Source: Eudorina sp. 2006-703-Eu-15
Lineage: Eukaryota > Chlorophyta > Chlorophyceae > Chlamydomonadales > Volvocaceae
NCBI GenBank assembly: GCA_003117195.1
Contig: BDSI01000171.1
Coordinates: 124,001-188,000, forward strand
DNA length: 64,000 bases
Reading direction: 5' to 3'
Positions 25,071 through 37,260 of this stretch are shown in pieces. The position numbers and the translations under genes are program-made. Below the pieces are notes generated by a model that was not told where the DNA came from, did no database searches, and worked only from the letters and a program-made list of their open reading frames with translations. Positions within the stretch are counted from its first letter, which is position 1. Every line of letters starts with the position of its first letter.

Positions 25071-27140
25071 TCGAAATGCATGCCGTACAAGGTTCCTCTA
25101 GTGTCCCGCAATAGTGCAAAGGGTTTAAGGGGACTGCGTAAATCAAGGGGCTCGGAGGAGGTCGAAGAAAGGGATCGAAACTAGGAGGTCTTGGGTGGCG
25201 GGCGGGGAGGAGTTGAATGGGGAGGAGTTGAATGGGCGCGGCCGCAGCCGCGAAGGCGGCTTTCCGTCTACAGCTTTTGAGTACCCCAGGGGTCCCACGA
25301 GGGTGCTCCTTACTGCTAGCCGACGCAGTGAGGCGGGGACCGGGGAGGCATCCCCTGGGCTGTTTCATTTTTACCCCCATCCCTCTGTACGCATCGTTTG
25401 TGTGGACAGACTCCGGGGGGTTTCGCAGCGCGCCCCGATGCCTCTACAGTTGGCCAGCCGTACCAGGCCGGACGCACGACATGATCCGGCCCGCAACGTA
25501 AAATGCGGCAGCCCTGACTGAGAAAATAGATTTTCTTTGTTGGTTCGCACCATACGACTCCGTTGTGGCAGGCAGAGTGCTTACCTTTTGACGGCTTCTG
25601 TGAGAACGGTCGGACGGCCCGGGCTTTGGCTCCAGGTATACCCCGGGTGCCCCTGCTGGGCAGCCGGTGCATCGGTGGAACGGAGGCGATGCCTACATAG
25701 ATGTGACGCAGCTGGCGTGGTCGCCGGCGCCGCCGCCGCCGCTGGCGCGCAAGGAGCTTCAATGTGTTCGTGCTTTGTTTTGACCGCAAGGCGGGAGTGC
25801 GGGTCGCACGCGGGGAAGGGGGGGGTAGGGTGTCGAGGAGCCCCACGGGTTGGTCGCATCGACTGGCTGTGCGCTGCCCAGCCACGTGGACGCGAGGCAC
25901 CGCATGTGCTCCCGTACGAGCCGTATACATGCGGTACATGCCGTACATGATATCGTGATGTTTAGCAGGCGGAAGTCGCGGGCACTTCCGTGCGATTCGA
26001 GGCCGCCGCCGGAGGACGGCAGCCGTCGTCCCGTACGTACGTGGGGGAGGGGGAGAAGGGCGGGAGGCAATCAATCGGTCAACGGTACGCAGAGGGGACG
26101 GCCGCGAGGGTGCTTTCGATAAGGTTTGATTTCGAGGTTTGCTTTTTTGTGCGCGCGTGTGCTTGGAAAAAGAACGCGCGCGTGTGTCTTCGTAGGCAGG
26201 CAGGAGTGCGGGACATGCGAGGGGCCTAGCAGTGCCCAACAGGTGCGGGACGGGCGAGGGGAAATGCCTGTATCTGGTGTGCCACACGACTGTCCCTGCC
26301 CCAGCCCATAAAACGATTAGCGAGTTACCGGACATGGTAAGGCTGCGACCGAACGACGCGCCGCATAGGTCGGCACATGCCGATACCGGGGTGTGGACGC
26401 GCGACAGTTAAGTGATGGCTGCCCAGGCAGCCCCCTATGTCCCGAGGACTCCTGAGGTCCGGGCGCAACCTCAGAGGCGCCACCTCAGAGTCGGCACCTG
26501 CACACGGCTGCCGCATTATTACGTTTCGGATGTACGAATGGCGCTCCGTCCGTCCGTGCGTCCGTCCGTCAGTTAGTCCGTCGCCTGGCACGTACGGTTG
26601 CGCACGTGCGAATCGCCGCCGCGCAACCTAATTTTCTGTCGTACATTTCACAACTGAATCCGTTGGGGCATGCATTGGAAGCCCGGATTCAACATAACAT
26701 CTCTGGCGTGCTTTCGTTTTTCAAACGCCAATAGCAGGCGTCGAGCGCCGCGTGCTGGTCTTTTCTTCTCATGCGAGTTCGTTAGCCGCCGCCTTACCCT
26801 GCGGCCGTTGTTGGTTTAGTTGTCGTACAGCAGTTCCTTCCGTACGCATGCCGTACTTCGATATGGTCGGGACTCGGGAGCGGCGCAGCCGTCGGACGCG
26901 CGGCGGGTGAGTGCCGTGGTGGTGGTGGTGGTGTCGCGCGGCCGCAGCGCGCCAGGGTCCGAGGGGGATCTGAAGTACGGTGCCGCCGTACGACGGAGGG
27001 GAGGCCGAGCGCCGCCTTGAGCCGCCCCCCGCGGCGGTCGTGGCACATCGGCCACAGCGCACCGCAGCGCACCACAGTGCACTGCCGCGCAGCGCCCTTA
27101 CGCAGCGTCGTCGCGAAGCGCCGCGGTACGTGGGGTGGGG

Positions 27141-27166
27141 TGTGTTTAATGAGAAGCCCGCCCCCT
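27141..27166 (+). repeat. Dispersed repeat, TTAATGAGAAGCCC copy 2
   Basis: TGTGTTTAATGAGAAGCCCG; the same core as at 21212 and 49081, preceded by GT dinucleotides. Confidence 0.55.
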
Positions 27167-27361
27167 GTATGTATAATTGATGTTGCCGTGGACCCCGTGG
27201 GTCAGCGGTATGTCTTCCCCCGCCCTCCCGCCCGGCCCCCTCTCCCTGGAGGGGGGAAGAGCCGGTTGAGGGGTGTCTCACGTGCCGCAGGTACTACGCG
27301 CCGTGCAAAGCGCCGTGCGAAATGCACCGCACTAGGCGGCTTCTGTTATGCTTCAGGCTTT

Positions 27362-27673
27362 TCACACGAATGAGGGTTGATGTGCAGGTTGCATCTCAAA
27401 TAGTGCATCTCGTTTATTAGCTTTCCTTTTGGTCAGTTTGGGGTTTGCTTCCGGCGACGCTGGTGGTGGTGGTTGATGATTGCACCCAGCCCCGACGCCG
27501 GCTGGATCGGTTAATTCGTATGTTTTTCTCATGAGTAATTCTTTGCGCCATTTGTCGGCGGTCCCCTTTAGCAAGTACGTGGTGTGGCAGGTGCTTCGCC
27601 CAGCCGCCGCCGCCGCCGCCGCCGCCGCAAGCGCCTCAAGGGCGGTGAAGGGCGGGCGGACCTGGGACGTCAT
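27362..27673 (-). CDS. Hypothetical small ORF (103 aa), doubtful
   Basis: It starts at an ATG and ends at TGA. It encodes an Ala run followed by a non-repetitive Lys/Arg-rich part (for example KGTADKWRKELLMRKTYE and KLTKRKANKRDALFEM). I know no family for it. A competing open frame exists on the + strand (27480-27755), so this could be chance or one exon of an unseen gene. Confidence 0.22.
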   Translation of the reverse strand: MTSQVRPPFTALEALAAAAAAAAAGRSTCHTTYLLKGTADKWRKELLMRKTYELTDPAGVGAGCNHQPPPPASPEANPKLTKRKANKRDALFEMQPAHQPSFV

Positions 27674-28531
27674 CAGTCATAAGGACACGGGGGAGGAGGA
27701 AAGAGTGTGGTGGAGTACACTCACACACATGCTACGTACTCTGGTCGGGGTATGACCTGGTATGACTGCACCCACTGCATACATTCCTGTGCCGGCGGGT
27801 GTCGATTGCGCCCAGGCCGCTGCACGGGGGGCCCCATGGGGCTTCATGAGATCGTTACCCAGACCTGGATGCGCATTTTCGCATTGTACACTAAAATCGG
27901 GTCGCCGAAAGGCCGCATCCGACATCGGCATATTGTAAGTTACAAAGCAGAGGCATCATTGAGTGAATGTGTGGCGGGAGCGGCTGGTTCGCTGCCCCGC
28001 GAGGGCCAGCGCAGGTCGCTGATGAGGGTGAACCGCGGCTGACGTCCTGTAGGTTGCAGTGAGGGCGGGTTCATGGGAATTTGTTATGACCACGTCGCGG
28101 GGCCTCGGGGGCGTGCGGACTTAGGAAGTCGGGTGCTGGGAACTAAGTGGGAGTCTGGGATACTGGGAACTGAGCAGTACCTAGGGGACCGAGGAGGTAG
28201 TTGGGGGTTGGGTCGTTGCGGTGTTCAGGTGCTCGCAACTGCAAACGGGCCGGTCGGATTCCGAGCAGCCCAGCAGCAGAACTTACAGACCTCATTCAGC
28301 AAACGAAGTATATATATGTCCCCGACGGCGGGGCTAGACATCTGTGAAACCATAGTTGTATGTCCGTGGGTGTAATTCATGACTTCTGACGTGCACGCCA
28401 GAGCGACGTATCATAGTTTAGAGAGACGCTTGCTCATCGTTTAAGTTCATATTGACCAGAACCTGGATCTGAGATCAACATTTTTTCGTCTCCCACATTC
28501 TGGGCCACCGCGGCGGACGCTAGGCGGAGGC

Positions 28532-31500
28532 ATGCAAGGTCTTCGGGGGGCCCTGCAGCAAGGGCGCCCCATGGCTCCACAAAACGTTCCGTGTCCTGCT
28601 AATCCAACCGAGTCAAGCGCCGCAATTCATCAAAGTAAGCCTGGCGTCGTTCAGTCATTGCATTGTACGGTATGTTGTCTCACTTGAAGATGCCCGCACC
28701 TCTAAGCACCGTCTATGAATCACGCCGCTTTGCTTCAATTGTCAGTAGCGATGTGCGTGAGGTAACCCGCGCTGCACCCCTGGTGGACGAGGGCTTGGCG
28801 GTGACCCCGCTGCGTGCTTGCCCCTCCCCGCGGCGAGACGATGGTCGTTGACCTGCGTTCTGCCTTGCCCTACAGACACCTCCCGCGAGCCCATGTCCCC
28901 CCACCCCCCAAATGTCACCGACTGGGTTGACTGCACTCAATCTCTGCCCTCGAAACGCCACGCCGCTTGCTCGAATGCTACAAGTTATGTTGAGTTAGTG
29001 TTGAGCCCGCAACCCGAACCTCGCGCCCGTCGTGTGGTCCCCCCCCCCGCGCAGCTCCGAAACCCAGGTCGGCTCCTCAGCGGTTGCTGGACTGGGCCAG
29101 GTCCGCCCTAGGGCTACGGCGGGGAAGAGATCGATCCGTGGAGGCCGCTGCGGCGCAAGCAGCAGCGGCAGCAGCAGCCGCGGGAACGGCCCCGGCGACC
29201 GCGGCGGACGCCCCGGGGCGCCTTCGGGTACGGCAAACACGCACACGCGCACACGACGGGGTAGGGCGGGTTTCTTTGCTAAAGGAAGGACCCCGCGCGC
29301 ACCCGCGCACGACGGGGCTGCAATCCGGCATCGCCTAGAAACAGCGTCCGGTCTCCGAAGGGGGGGGTCCGGTGTCCGAAGGGGGGGGTGTCCACCTGGT
29401 TTGTCCGGAGAGGGGGATCTTCAACTCAATTGGTGTTTGCGGTCCCCCGCTTTGCAAATTTGTCGTGTCCACATCCTGGCAAGGGCTCGGACGGAGTCCT
29501 GACAGCGCCCCTCCGCTCCCCCGGTCGGTCGGCGCCCCGGCATCCGACGCACGGGCCAACACGCGGGGGGGAGTCCACATCGGGCCGCCGCCCTGGCAGC
29601 GTCGCCGTGTGGTGGCGTCGCCGACCCTCCCGACCCACCCACCTCTCCGCCTTCCCTGTGTCCCTCCCCACCTCCCCACCCCCCCACCCAGCTCGCGATC
29701 GTGGGCGACGTGCACGGCCAGTGGAGGGATGAGCGGGAGGAGGCCGCCCTGCGCCTGCTCGCGCCCGACCTGACCCTCCTGGTGGGGGACTTCGGCAACG
29801 AGGACGTGGGGCTGGTGCGGCGGGTGGCGGCGCTGCCGCTGCCCAAGGCCGTCATCTTGGGCAACCACGACGCCTGGTACACCATGACGGGACGAGCACA
29901 CGGACCCGCGGGTCGGGGCGGGGTGCAGCAGACGCAGAGCGCCGCGGACCTGCTGGCGGCGCTGGAGCGCGGGCGCGGCGGCGGCGGCGGCGGCGGCGCA
30001 GCGGCGGCGGTGGTCGAGGAGGGCGACGGTGTACGGCAGCAGCTGGCGGTGCTGGGGACGTGCCACGTGGGGTACGGCACGAAGCGGTTGGACGAGCGGG
30101 GCTACACGGTGATGGGCGCGAGGCCGTTCTCCAAGGCAAGTACACGGGGTTGGGATGGCGATGGGACACGTGACACGTGAGGAGCGCGGTCGTAATAAAA
30201 TGGAAAACAGAGCCGCGAGGAGCGAACGTCGCCAGCCGCGGCGCCTTGCGTTTTTTACTTCGTAGTGATAAACCCGCCCGAACCGCAGGCAGGCAGGCTG
30301 GCAGCGCAGCGCAGCGGACGAGGGGGGGGGCGTCTTGTTCACTCCGATTGATGGGGTGGTAGAGAGGCGGACCCAACTTGTGCAGTGCGGTGTTGATTAT
30401 ACTTACATACTTTATAGACAAAAGACATGGGTGTCGCACGAAGGCGTGGGACGAGCTCAACATCCCAAGTTGTTGTGCGGATGATGGAGCCGGCTGCCTC
30501 GCCCCGCAGGGCGGCAAGAACTTCTCCACCATTCGCCCCTTCATGGAGGGTCTGTACGGCGTGACGAGCATGGACGAGAGCGCGCGGCGCATCGTACAGG
30601 TGGCCGAGTCGGCTCCCGCCCACCACGCGCTCATCGTCATGGGACACAACGGACCCACGGGTCTCGGCAGCCGGGCCTTCGACATCTGCGGAGTGGACTG
30701 GGAGAGCAAGGCGGGGGACCACGGGGATCCCGACCTGCAGGTACCGTATGTGTGTGTGTATGTGTCTGTATGCGTGTATGTGTGTGTATGCGTGTTCGTA
30801 GGTGGGCAGAGCAGGAGTGCGTGGCATGCATCTAGCCTGCGTGAATGTACTTACCATATGTAGCGGCGGCGAACATGGCAACCGCGCCAATCGTGTATGT
30901 GTGTGTGGGGGGGGGGGCCTGAGCTGCAGGGAACGCTCGTCAGTGTCCGCATGCGGCTGTTCCACGATTCGGACCCGGGGGGCAACTCGCAAGCGGGGAA
31001 GGATTAGGGCAGAACCGCCTGTTGCGATCTCTACTCGCCGTACATGCCGTACATATCAGCCCCTAGAATGCAACCATATACCATGTGTCAGCTCCAATAG
31101 ACGACCCTGTCCTAAGGTCGTGCCGTACTGTGCCGTACTGTGCCGTGCTGTGCTGTACCGTTGGCCCCCCGACCAGACCGCCCTGGCCGCCATCCACAAA
31201 GCCGGCCGCCGTGTGGCCCTCGTCACCTTCGGCCACATGCATCACATGCTCAACTACGCCAACAACCGCGGCCGGACCTCCCGCCACCGCCGCATGGTTG
31301 CTCTGGACCCCGCCACCGGCACCGTCTTTCTCAACGCCGCCACTGTCCCACGGGTCACTTCCGCGCCCACCACCGCGCCGAAAGCGCCGCCGCCGCCGCT
31401 GCCACGCGGCGCGTCGTCGTCGCCGTCGTCTCCGAAGAGTTACGGATCGGGTCGGCGGGCGCGGATGGCGGCCAAGGCCGCGGCGGCGGCCGCCGCCGCC

Positions 31501-32199
31501 GCCGCCGCGACCGGCGCCGCCGCCGCGGCGGCGGCGGCGGCGCGGGAGGGCGACCCGGCCACTGCGCACCACTTCATGGTGGCTGAGCTGGAGCAAGGGG
31601 AGGTGGTTTCGGCGCGAGACGTGTGGGTGCAGGTAACGCCCGTGACGGACAGTACGGCAGCGGCCGTACTGGAGGCAGCGGCCGCCTCCGTCGCGGCGGT
31701 GGCGGTGGAGGCGGCGGCGGAGGCTACGTCGGCGGCGGGTTCTGGGGAAGAGGATGGGGGTAGCAGCGGCACTGAGGATGGCGGGTCGTCGGACACGGCA
31801 CCAAATGTTGCCTCTGCCGCCGCTGCGCCCGCGCGCCGAATCGGAGACTTTGTCGTACAAGTGATCCGCGAACATGTCGTGCTGCGTACGGTCGTCGGGG
31901 CGGATGGCGGCGTGGTCAAGTTTGTATGGAACGCGTACGATCAAATGTACGAGCCAGTTGTATTGGCGGGCGGATCGCACGGCGGGCGGGCGGATCCGGG
32001 TTCCAGGGGTATCGGCGGTGGCGGCGGCGGCGAAGGTGAATGCGATGGGGGTGTCATCGGACACTTGTCGGCGACGCAGGCGGCGGAGGCGACGGAGGCG
32101 GAGGTACAAGCCCCCAAAGGAGCGCGCGACGGCGCTGCGCGGAATGGCGTGCGTGTCGCATTGGCTCAGCCCGTGACATCTGCCTCGGTGTCCGGGTAG
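28532..32199 (+). CDS. Calcineurin-like metallophosphoesterase, TIGR04168-like
   Basis: Exons: 28532-28634, 29055-29227, 29692-30135, 30510-30740, 31177-32199. They total 1974 nt in phase, giving 657 aa. The metal-binding motifs are all present: GDVHG (97-101), GDFGNED (124-130), GNHD (149-152), GHNGPTG (285-291) and GHMH (336-339). The run GHNGPTGLGSR, DICGVDW and GDHGDPDL matches the cyanobacteria/plant TIGR04168 family. Low-complexity inserts lie at about residues 175-195 and 380-435. The last exon reads through to a conserved-looking end (VLRTVVGADGGVVKFVWNAYDQMYEPV). Intron 3 (30136-30509) has a GC donor (AAG|GCAAGT). Exon 1 is the least certain; it is supported by phase and a GTAAGC donor and may encode part of a plastid transit peptide. 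The substrate is unknown. Confidence 0.86.
30136..30509 (+). other. GC-AG intron 3 of the metallophosphoesterase gene
   Basis: Donor AAG|GCAAGT, acceptor CCCCGCAG. Joining at this GC restores the family's continuous GARPFS-to-GG sequence; using the GT three bases on would break the frame. Confidence 0.7.
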
Positions 32200-34394
32200 C
32201 AAGCAGTCGGGGTCCGCCTGCCCGCCCGCCCCCCCAGGCGCAGGCCTCAGGCCCCGCTGTGCGCCTCCCCGTGCAACGGATGTGCCCACCAACGGATGTG
32301 CCACATGCGGACCCCTGGGGGGGCGCCCTCCAGCGATCCCTCACCACTGACCACCGACCAGCTCCTCGGCGGCCTCCAGCCCTGGAGATCTATATGATAC
32401 CCTCCCCGTCGCCTCTGTCGGAGGACTCCGTCGTCTCCTCGCCAGCTCATTTCGACAGATCCAGCCTACCTATCGACTCGCTGAACCCGTGAAAGGGCGG
32501 GCTTGCCGTGTAGCAGACAGAAGTAGTACGATACTGCTGTAGGCAGGTCGCAGGTGGAGCCGTGAGCACAGGCGCGCGGTAGGAGCCAGGGAGGGCGGGA
32601 GATCGTTCCCGCCGTACTACGGTACGACGTATGTAGTACTCGCGTTGGGTCGAGCTAGCGACCTCCCGCGCATCGGCGGGGGGCGACGTGTGAGGAGGGC
32701 GCGCGCGCGCGCGGGCGGCCGTCATCTCATCTCCCTACTCATCTGTACGACAGGCAGCTGCGCTGCTCCGTTCCGAGACATCGGACGACGGGACGCGACG
32801 GCAGCCCATTCGACGGAAGCGAGACACACAGACAGACAGACGTACACATACACAAGTGCACGTGCATCCCCTCGCGTGCAGCGGCGGATATATGGTTCGG
32901 TCGTCCTCGCTTGCTTGCTTGCTTGCTCGCTAGCTGTCGAACCTGTTGGGCGGAACAGATTGCTGTGTTGCGCGGGTGGGGACGAAGGAATTACGGGTGA
33001 CATTTTTGTCAGAGTCGCGAGGCTGTCGTTACATTACGCATTGGGAAGCACGCTAGGGGAGCAGGCCTATCTCGGGAGATTTACCTAGCCAGCTAGATGG
33101 TGCACGGTAACACGGCGGCGAGGCCAAAGGCTCCCTGAGATGCTGTGCGTATGTGCAGGGTCTCTGGTTGACTGGGGGACTGATGCTGTAACCCGGCGTT
33201 ACAGCCAGCGCAGGGCTGTTCATTCAGAGGGAACAAATATAAAGCGGCCAAAGCACCCTCATCGTGATGCGACCCAGAAACAACAATGCCAAGCCACGTC
33301 AGCAGACAAACCGAAGATTTCAGCAGAAAAACCGGCACCACGCACCCCGCCCCTTGGCAGCAGCAGCCCGCCGTCTTCCGCTCCGCCATCACGCACACGT
33401 CGTCAAACAGATGCATGACCCGTCGGGCCGCCGCTGTCATCACGTGCTGTCTGTCTTTCCGTTGTGAGGTATGTAGCTAGGGCCGGTAGGGGCCGCCGCG
33501 CGGGTGTGCTTAACAAGAAGCCCACCCATAACCGCCCGCGCGGGTGTGCGGTCGTGCGTGAGCTAGCTAGTGGAGCGCGCCGAGCGCGAATCACGATCGA
33601 TCACACAGCGACTACGTGCGTGCGACAATACAAGGACCACGTGTATATTAATGTGCGTCCGTCCACACGAGACATTCATTCAACCGAGCACCTCGAGCAA
33701 TTGAGCCGCGGAAAGCAGGCAATAGAACGAACGCTCATCGTGTACATACGAAACAGTGATGGATGGATTAGATGGATGGGCCGTCATCATCATCGGGAAG
33801 TCAGCTAGACACGTTCGGTGACACGTTCGCCCCCTTAGATGGGTAGGCTGCCCGAGCAAATATGTGAAGACGCCAGGGCCGCCGGCGCAAAGTAGCAGCC
33901 GGCATGCAGGTAAAACCTCTAACAGTAAATGCTCGCACAAAAAACAAGGCATCGGTACGGGAGACGAATAAATAACCGCGAAAAGTTGCTTCGAGGTCCC
34001 AGTTAATAACTGGCCTCACCAAAAACAAACACGGCATACTGCAAAGATTTGCGAATCGTCAACGAGTGTCATTTGAGTCGAGTTCGCCATGCAATCAGAC
34101 GCAAACCAATTCACACCATTACCGAAATAACTGAAAAACCCACGTCACAGTTTCCCAGGAAGGGAAGTGCAAATAAGGAAAGGGGGAAAAACTGCCGGGC
34201 ACTCGCCCGGGCTCGCCACGGGCGCTGTCCCGCACCACACTAACACAAGGCGAGCACCTGCACACGCGCGTAGGCCGCCGCACCGGCGATGTCCTAAGCG
34301 CATACACCCCCCGGAACCTGGGAAACGAACTATTGACCAAATCGCCTACGAACGGCGGAAAGAACGACATTAAGACGAGGGGAGGGCGGGCGGG
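32200..34394. other. Gene-poor region downstream of the metallophosphoesterase gene
   Basis: No supported gene. It contains the first TGTAA after the metallophosphoesterase stop (33187-33191), a (GCTT)n-like tract near 32908-32935, and a repeat-family copy at 33505-33540. Confidence 0.45.
33505..33540 (+). repeat. Dispersed repeat, diverged copy 3
   Basis: GTGTGCTTAACAAGAAGCCCACCCATAACCGCC-type sequence, differing from the core only at TTAACAAG versus TTAATGAG. Confidence 0.55.
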
Positions 34395-34661
34395 AAAACA
34401 AAGGCCTCCGAATAACGCGAGCACGTCTGTCTGTCCACACTGCTCTAGAGGTCAGAGTACGTTAATCTCGCTAATTTGTAGCGCCAAGGTTCCTCACGTG
34501 AAGTGCAAGGCGCGACGTCTAAACCGGCAACAATTTACCGCTCAACCCGGCGCGGCTCGCAAGCGGTGGTCACAGTACGGCCCATCCTCTGCCGTACCCG
34601 TACCAAAGCACGGCTGTTAACTCGTCTGCAAACCATATTTTCGGATTAACCTAAAATCTAA
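34395..34661. repeat. Left arm of a 267-bp inverted repeat
   Basis: It is the reverse complement of 38172-38438 with only four differences in 267 bp. It begins AAAACAAAGGCCTCCG and ends CCTAAAATCTAA. No target-site duplication was seen at the outer ends, and no transposase was recognised between the arms. Confidence 0.9.
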
Positions 34662-35234
34662 TGTTAGCTTCACTCCTCTTCACGCGCCCCAAGACAGCTT
34701 CGAAATTTCACGTCCTCCAGCTGGTACGTCAGCGGTACATCCGGAGCCCTACCGGAGCACTACCAAGTGTCAGCAGCAGAATGAAACGCGTAGCAGCAGG
34801 AAATCAGCGATCGACAACTCGTTTCAAGGCGGCGCACACAGGTCGTTCCAGCCAGCTGATAGATCCCGCCAGCAGAGGCAAACGCGCCGCAAGCCTGCTC
34901 AGCCTGCGTGCTCCGCCTCTACCTCTGCTCACTGCTCTGCCTGCACCACCGCCTCATCATCGGGAGAGCACACACGTGCACCCACGCACATCTTGCAAGT
35001 TATCGAACATGCACCGGTAGATAAGGGTCCGAGCGTCCTAACCCGTCATCACGTCCGGTCGGCCAACTAGAACAAACCCTAAAACCCGTTCTACGATCAA
35101 AGTGAACGGACGTACGTACGTGGGATCCGCCGCGCATGTATATATGATGCATGGGGCCTAAGAACCGTACGTCAGACCAACCGTACGCACGTACATACGT
35201 GGGACCCGCGCCGCCGGCACGGACACACCCGGAC

Positions 35235-35285
35235 TCACATACGTCATTACATACGTCATTACATACGTCATTACATTCGTCATAC
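35235..35285. repeat. Tandem repeat (ACATACGTCATT)
   Basis: About 3.5 copies, each with the palindrome TACGT. Confidence 0.7.
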
Positions 35286-36167
35286 ATTTCACAGGTCGGT
35301 AAATAATCCGTTTGCGTGCGTCGTGCGTCTCCGTATTTAGTATTTGCGGTATGTTTTGCCTTGCGGTGGTGGCGCGGCTGCCTTGTCCGCGCGCCTGCAT
35401 ATGGCAAGTTTTTTCCTCGCAGGTTCTATGGTAAGTATATTGTTGATACCTGGGATCGGGCGGGCGGGCGGGCGGGTTGCACTTCTAAACACCCGGACTC
35501 ACCCTGCTGCTGCGTGCGGTGGATGGTGCGTTCGCACGGGCGAGCTCGTGAGGTCGAGCAAGTCAGGCGTGCTGTGCTTTGGCAGTGTTGGCGGGCCCGG
35601 CGCAGGCAGGCGGCAGGCGGACCCAATCATCAGGCGATAAGATGAATAATGTCAAAAGGCGACGCACGCATGTACGTACGTACGGCGGCGCCAGCGGCCG
35701 GGGGGAACCCGGCATGGACGGGGCCATCCATCCACACGCACGCACAGACCATTGCATTCACTGCCCCCGAGCGCATACGTACATCCAGCCAGCGGCAAGA
35801 TCATCCAGCACCCTACGCAGCTTCAAGCGTCATCCCATCCACCCCATCCCATCTATCCACTCTGCCACCCGTGCACAAATACCCCGCACAATACCGCACC
35901 CCGTAAGTATACTGCATTATGCTGGGTGTGCCCGGGTTCGTTCTACGGGTTTATTTATTTTTTTCAATTTAACCCCGCACATACGGGCGCCGCCACTCCG
36001 TCCGGGCCCATCGCCAGGTAGGTTTGTACCGTACGTGGACGCTCGAGATCGTCGTACCAAACCAACCGATCCAAACCGCTCGCGGGAAACAGAAACAAAG
36101 AACGAGGCAACGCACGGTCGGGGACACCCACCCACCCACCCATCCATCCATCCATCCCCCAAGGCCG

Positions 36168-36208
36168 ATCTATACACCACGAAGCTCGCGGTTTCGTGGT
36201 GTATAGAT
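36168..36208. repeat. Perfect 16-bp stem hairpin
   Basis: ATCTATACACCACGAA pairs with its exact complement across a 9-nt loop. Flanking GGCC and GGCC blocks allow partial extension of the stem. Confidence 0.85.
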
Positions 36209-36777
36209 GCCTATATATCGGGCCGGTAGGTAGGTAGGTAGGTGTCCCTAGCAGACCAGACATGGATACACCAAAATAATTATTAGTTGCTTGTACGGAG
36301 TTGCTTTGTATTGCGTCGTGAGGAGTTGTATGGAGCACGTGCGTGGTTAGGGAGAGCCACAGCGGCCATGAGTGACGGACGTGGACGACATACGTGATGA
36401 TGAACGTACGTACGAACGTACGACACTGAGCACGCACGTGCCATTCTACGTAGATAGTGCTGCGCGCGATGCCCCCGACCAGCAGGTCGATCTCACTGAT
36501 GACGACGACAAAGACCGGCGACCGACGGGCAACCGTCCAACCGGGAAAGACTTGTGCGTGCATATACATAAATACCCCGATCGACCCGCCATGCGCGCAC
36601 TGCTCCAAGTGCATGGACGGATGCACGTACCTTGGTCAGCAGCGGGCAGCGCTCTGTTCCGTTGCACGAAGGAGAAAGTAAAATAGACTCGCCGTGCGTG
36701 CATGCGTGCATGATTAGTAATGCGCCATCGGCACTGAACAGCGCCGCCCACGCAATATCTTAGAGCAGCGCACCGAC

Positions 36778-36935
36778 ATCCTCCATCCTCCACCCAATCC
36801 TCCTTCCTCCACCCACATCCTCCTTCCTCCATCCCATCCATCCTCCACCCACATCCTCCATCCTCCACGCACCCACATCCTCCATCCTCCACCCCCATCC
36901 CCCATCCTCCACCCACCCACATCCTCCATCCACCA
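36778..36935. repeat. Minisatellite built on CATCCTCCACCC
   Basis: About ten irregular copies of CATCCTCC followed by ACCC or TTCC. Confidence 0.75.
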
Positions 36936-36947
36936 GACCAAGGCCGG

Positions 36948-37260
36948 TGCTCTGTGATGCGCGTAACGAACCTCGCCAACGAAAGCCGGTAGCTACGTAC
37001 GTCCACACCAACCCAACCCGGCACGGAAACTTAGACCCTGCGGGCACCAGCCACGCACTGGCAATAAGCGGGCGGGCGATTGATTGTGAGTAGTGATGGC
37101 GGGCTCGCTCATGCAGATGGACACACATACCGCCGATCCCATCCTAGGAATGTAGGACCCCCCCACCGGGACGCACGCATGCCTCCTGCCCCCCAGGTAG
37201 AGCTGACAGCACGCACACACATACACAGACGCCAACTGCCGCCACCAGCCAGTCGAGCTG
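36948..37260. repeat. Segmental duplication block A, copy 1
   Basis: Similar in the same orientation to 59309-59640, sharing GACCAAGGCCGGTG, AACGAACCTCGCCAACGAAA, GATGGCGGGCTCGCTCATGC and GAGCTGACAGC in the same order. No coding function was recognised. Confidence 0.75.

Larger units (their letters stand above)
25071..28531. other. Intergenic region between AP2 and metallophosphoesterase genes
   Basis: No protein family could be recognised. The sequence holds many GTAC-containing palindromes and TGCCGTAC octamers. A TTTAATGAGAAGCCC repeat copy lies at 27145-27159. TGTAA motifs occur near 27936 and 28370. The only open frame worth noting is listed separately at 27362-27673. Confidence 0.5.

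Noticed and set aside
25316..26335. 339-codon - strand open frame
   Set aside because: Its composition looks random, with no family motif and no splice partners. Length alone is weak evidence in GC-rich DNA.
28867..29041. Additional exon of the metallophosphoesterase gene after the CTACAG acceptor
   Set aside because: No donor with the right phase precedes 29055, whereas exon 1 (ending 28634) joins 29055 directly in frame.
31063..32304. 413-codon - strand open frame
   Set aside because: It is antisense to the last metallophosphoesterase exon, which carries the GHMH motif and the conserved end; the GC-rich third positions open the other strand.
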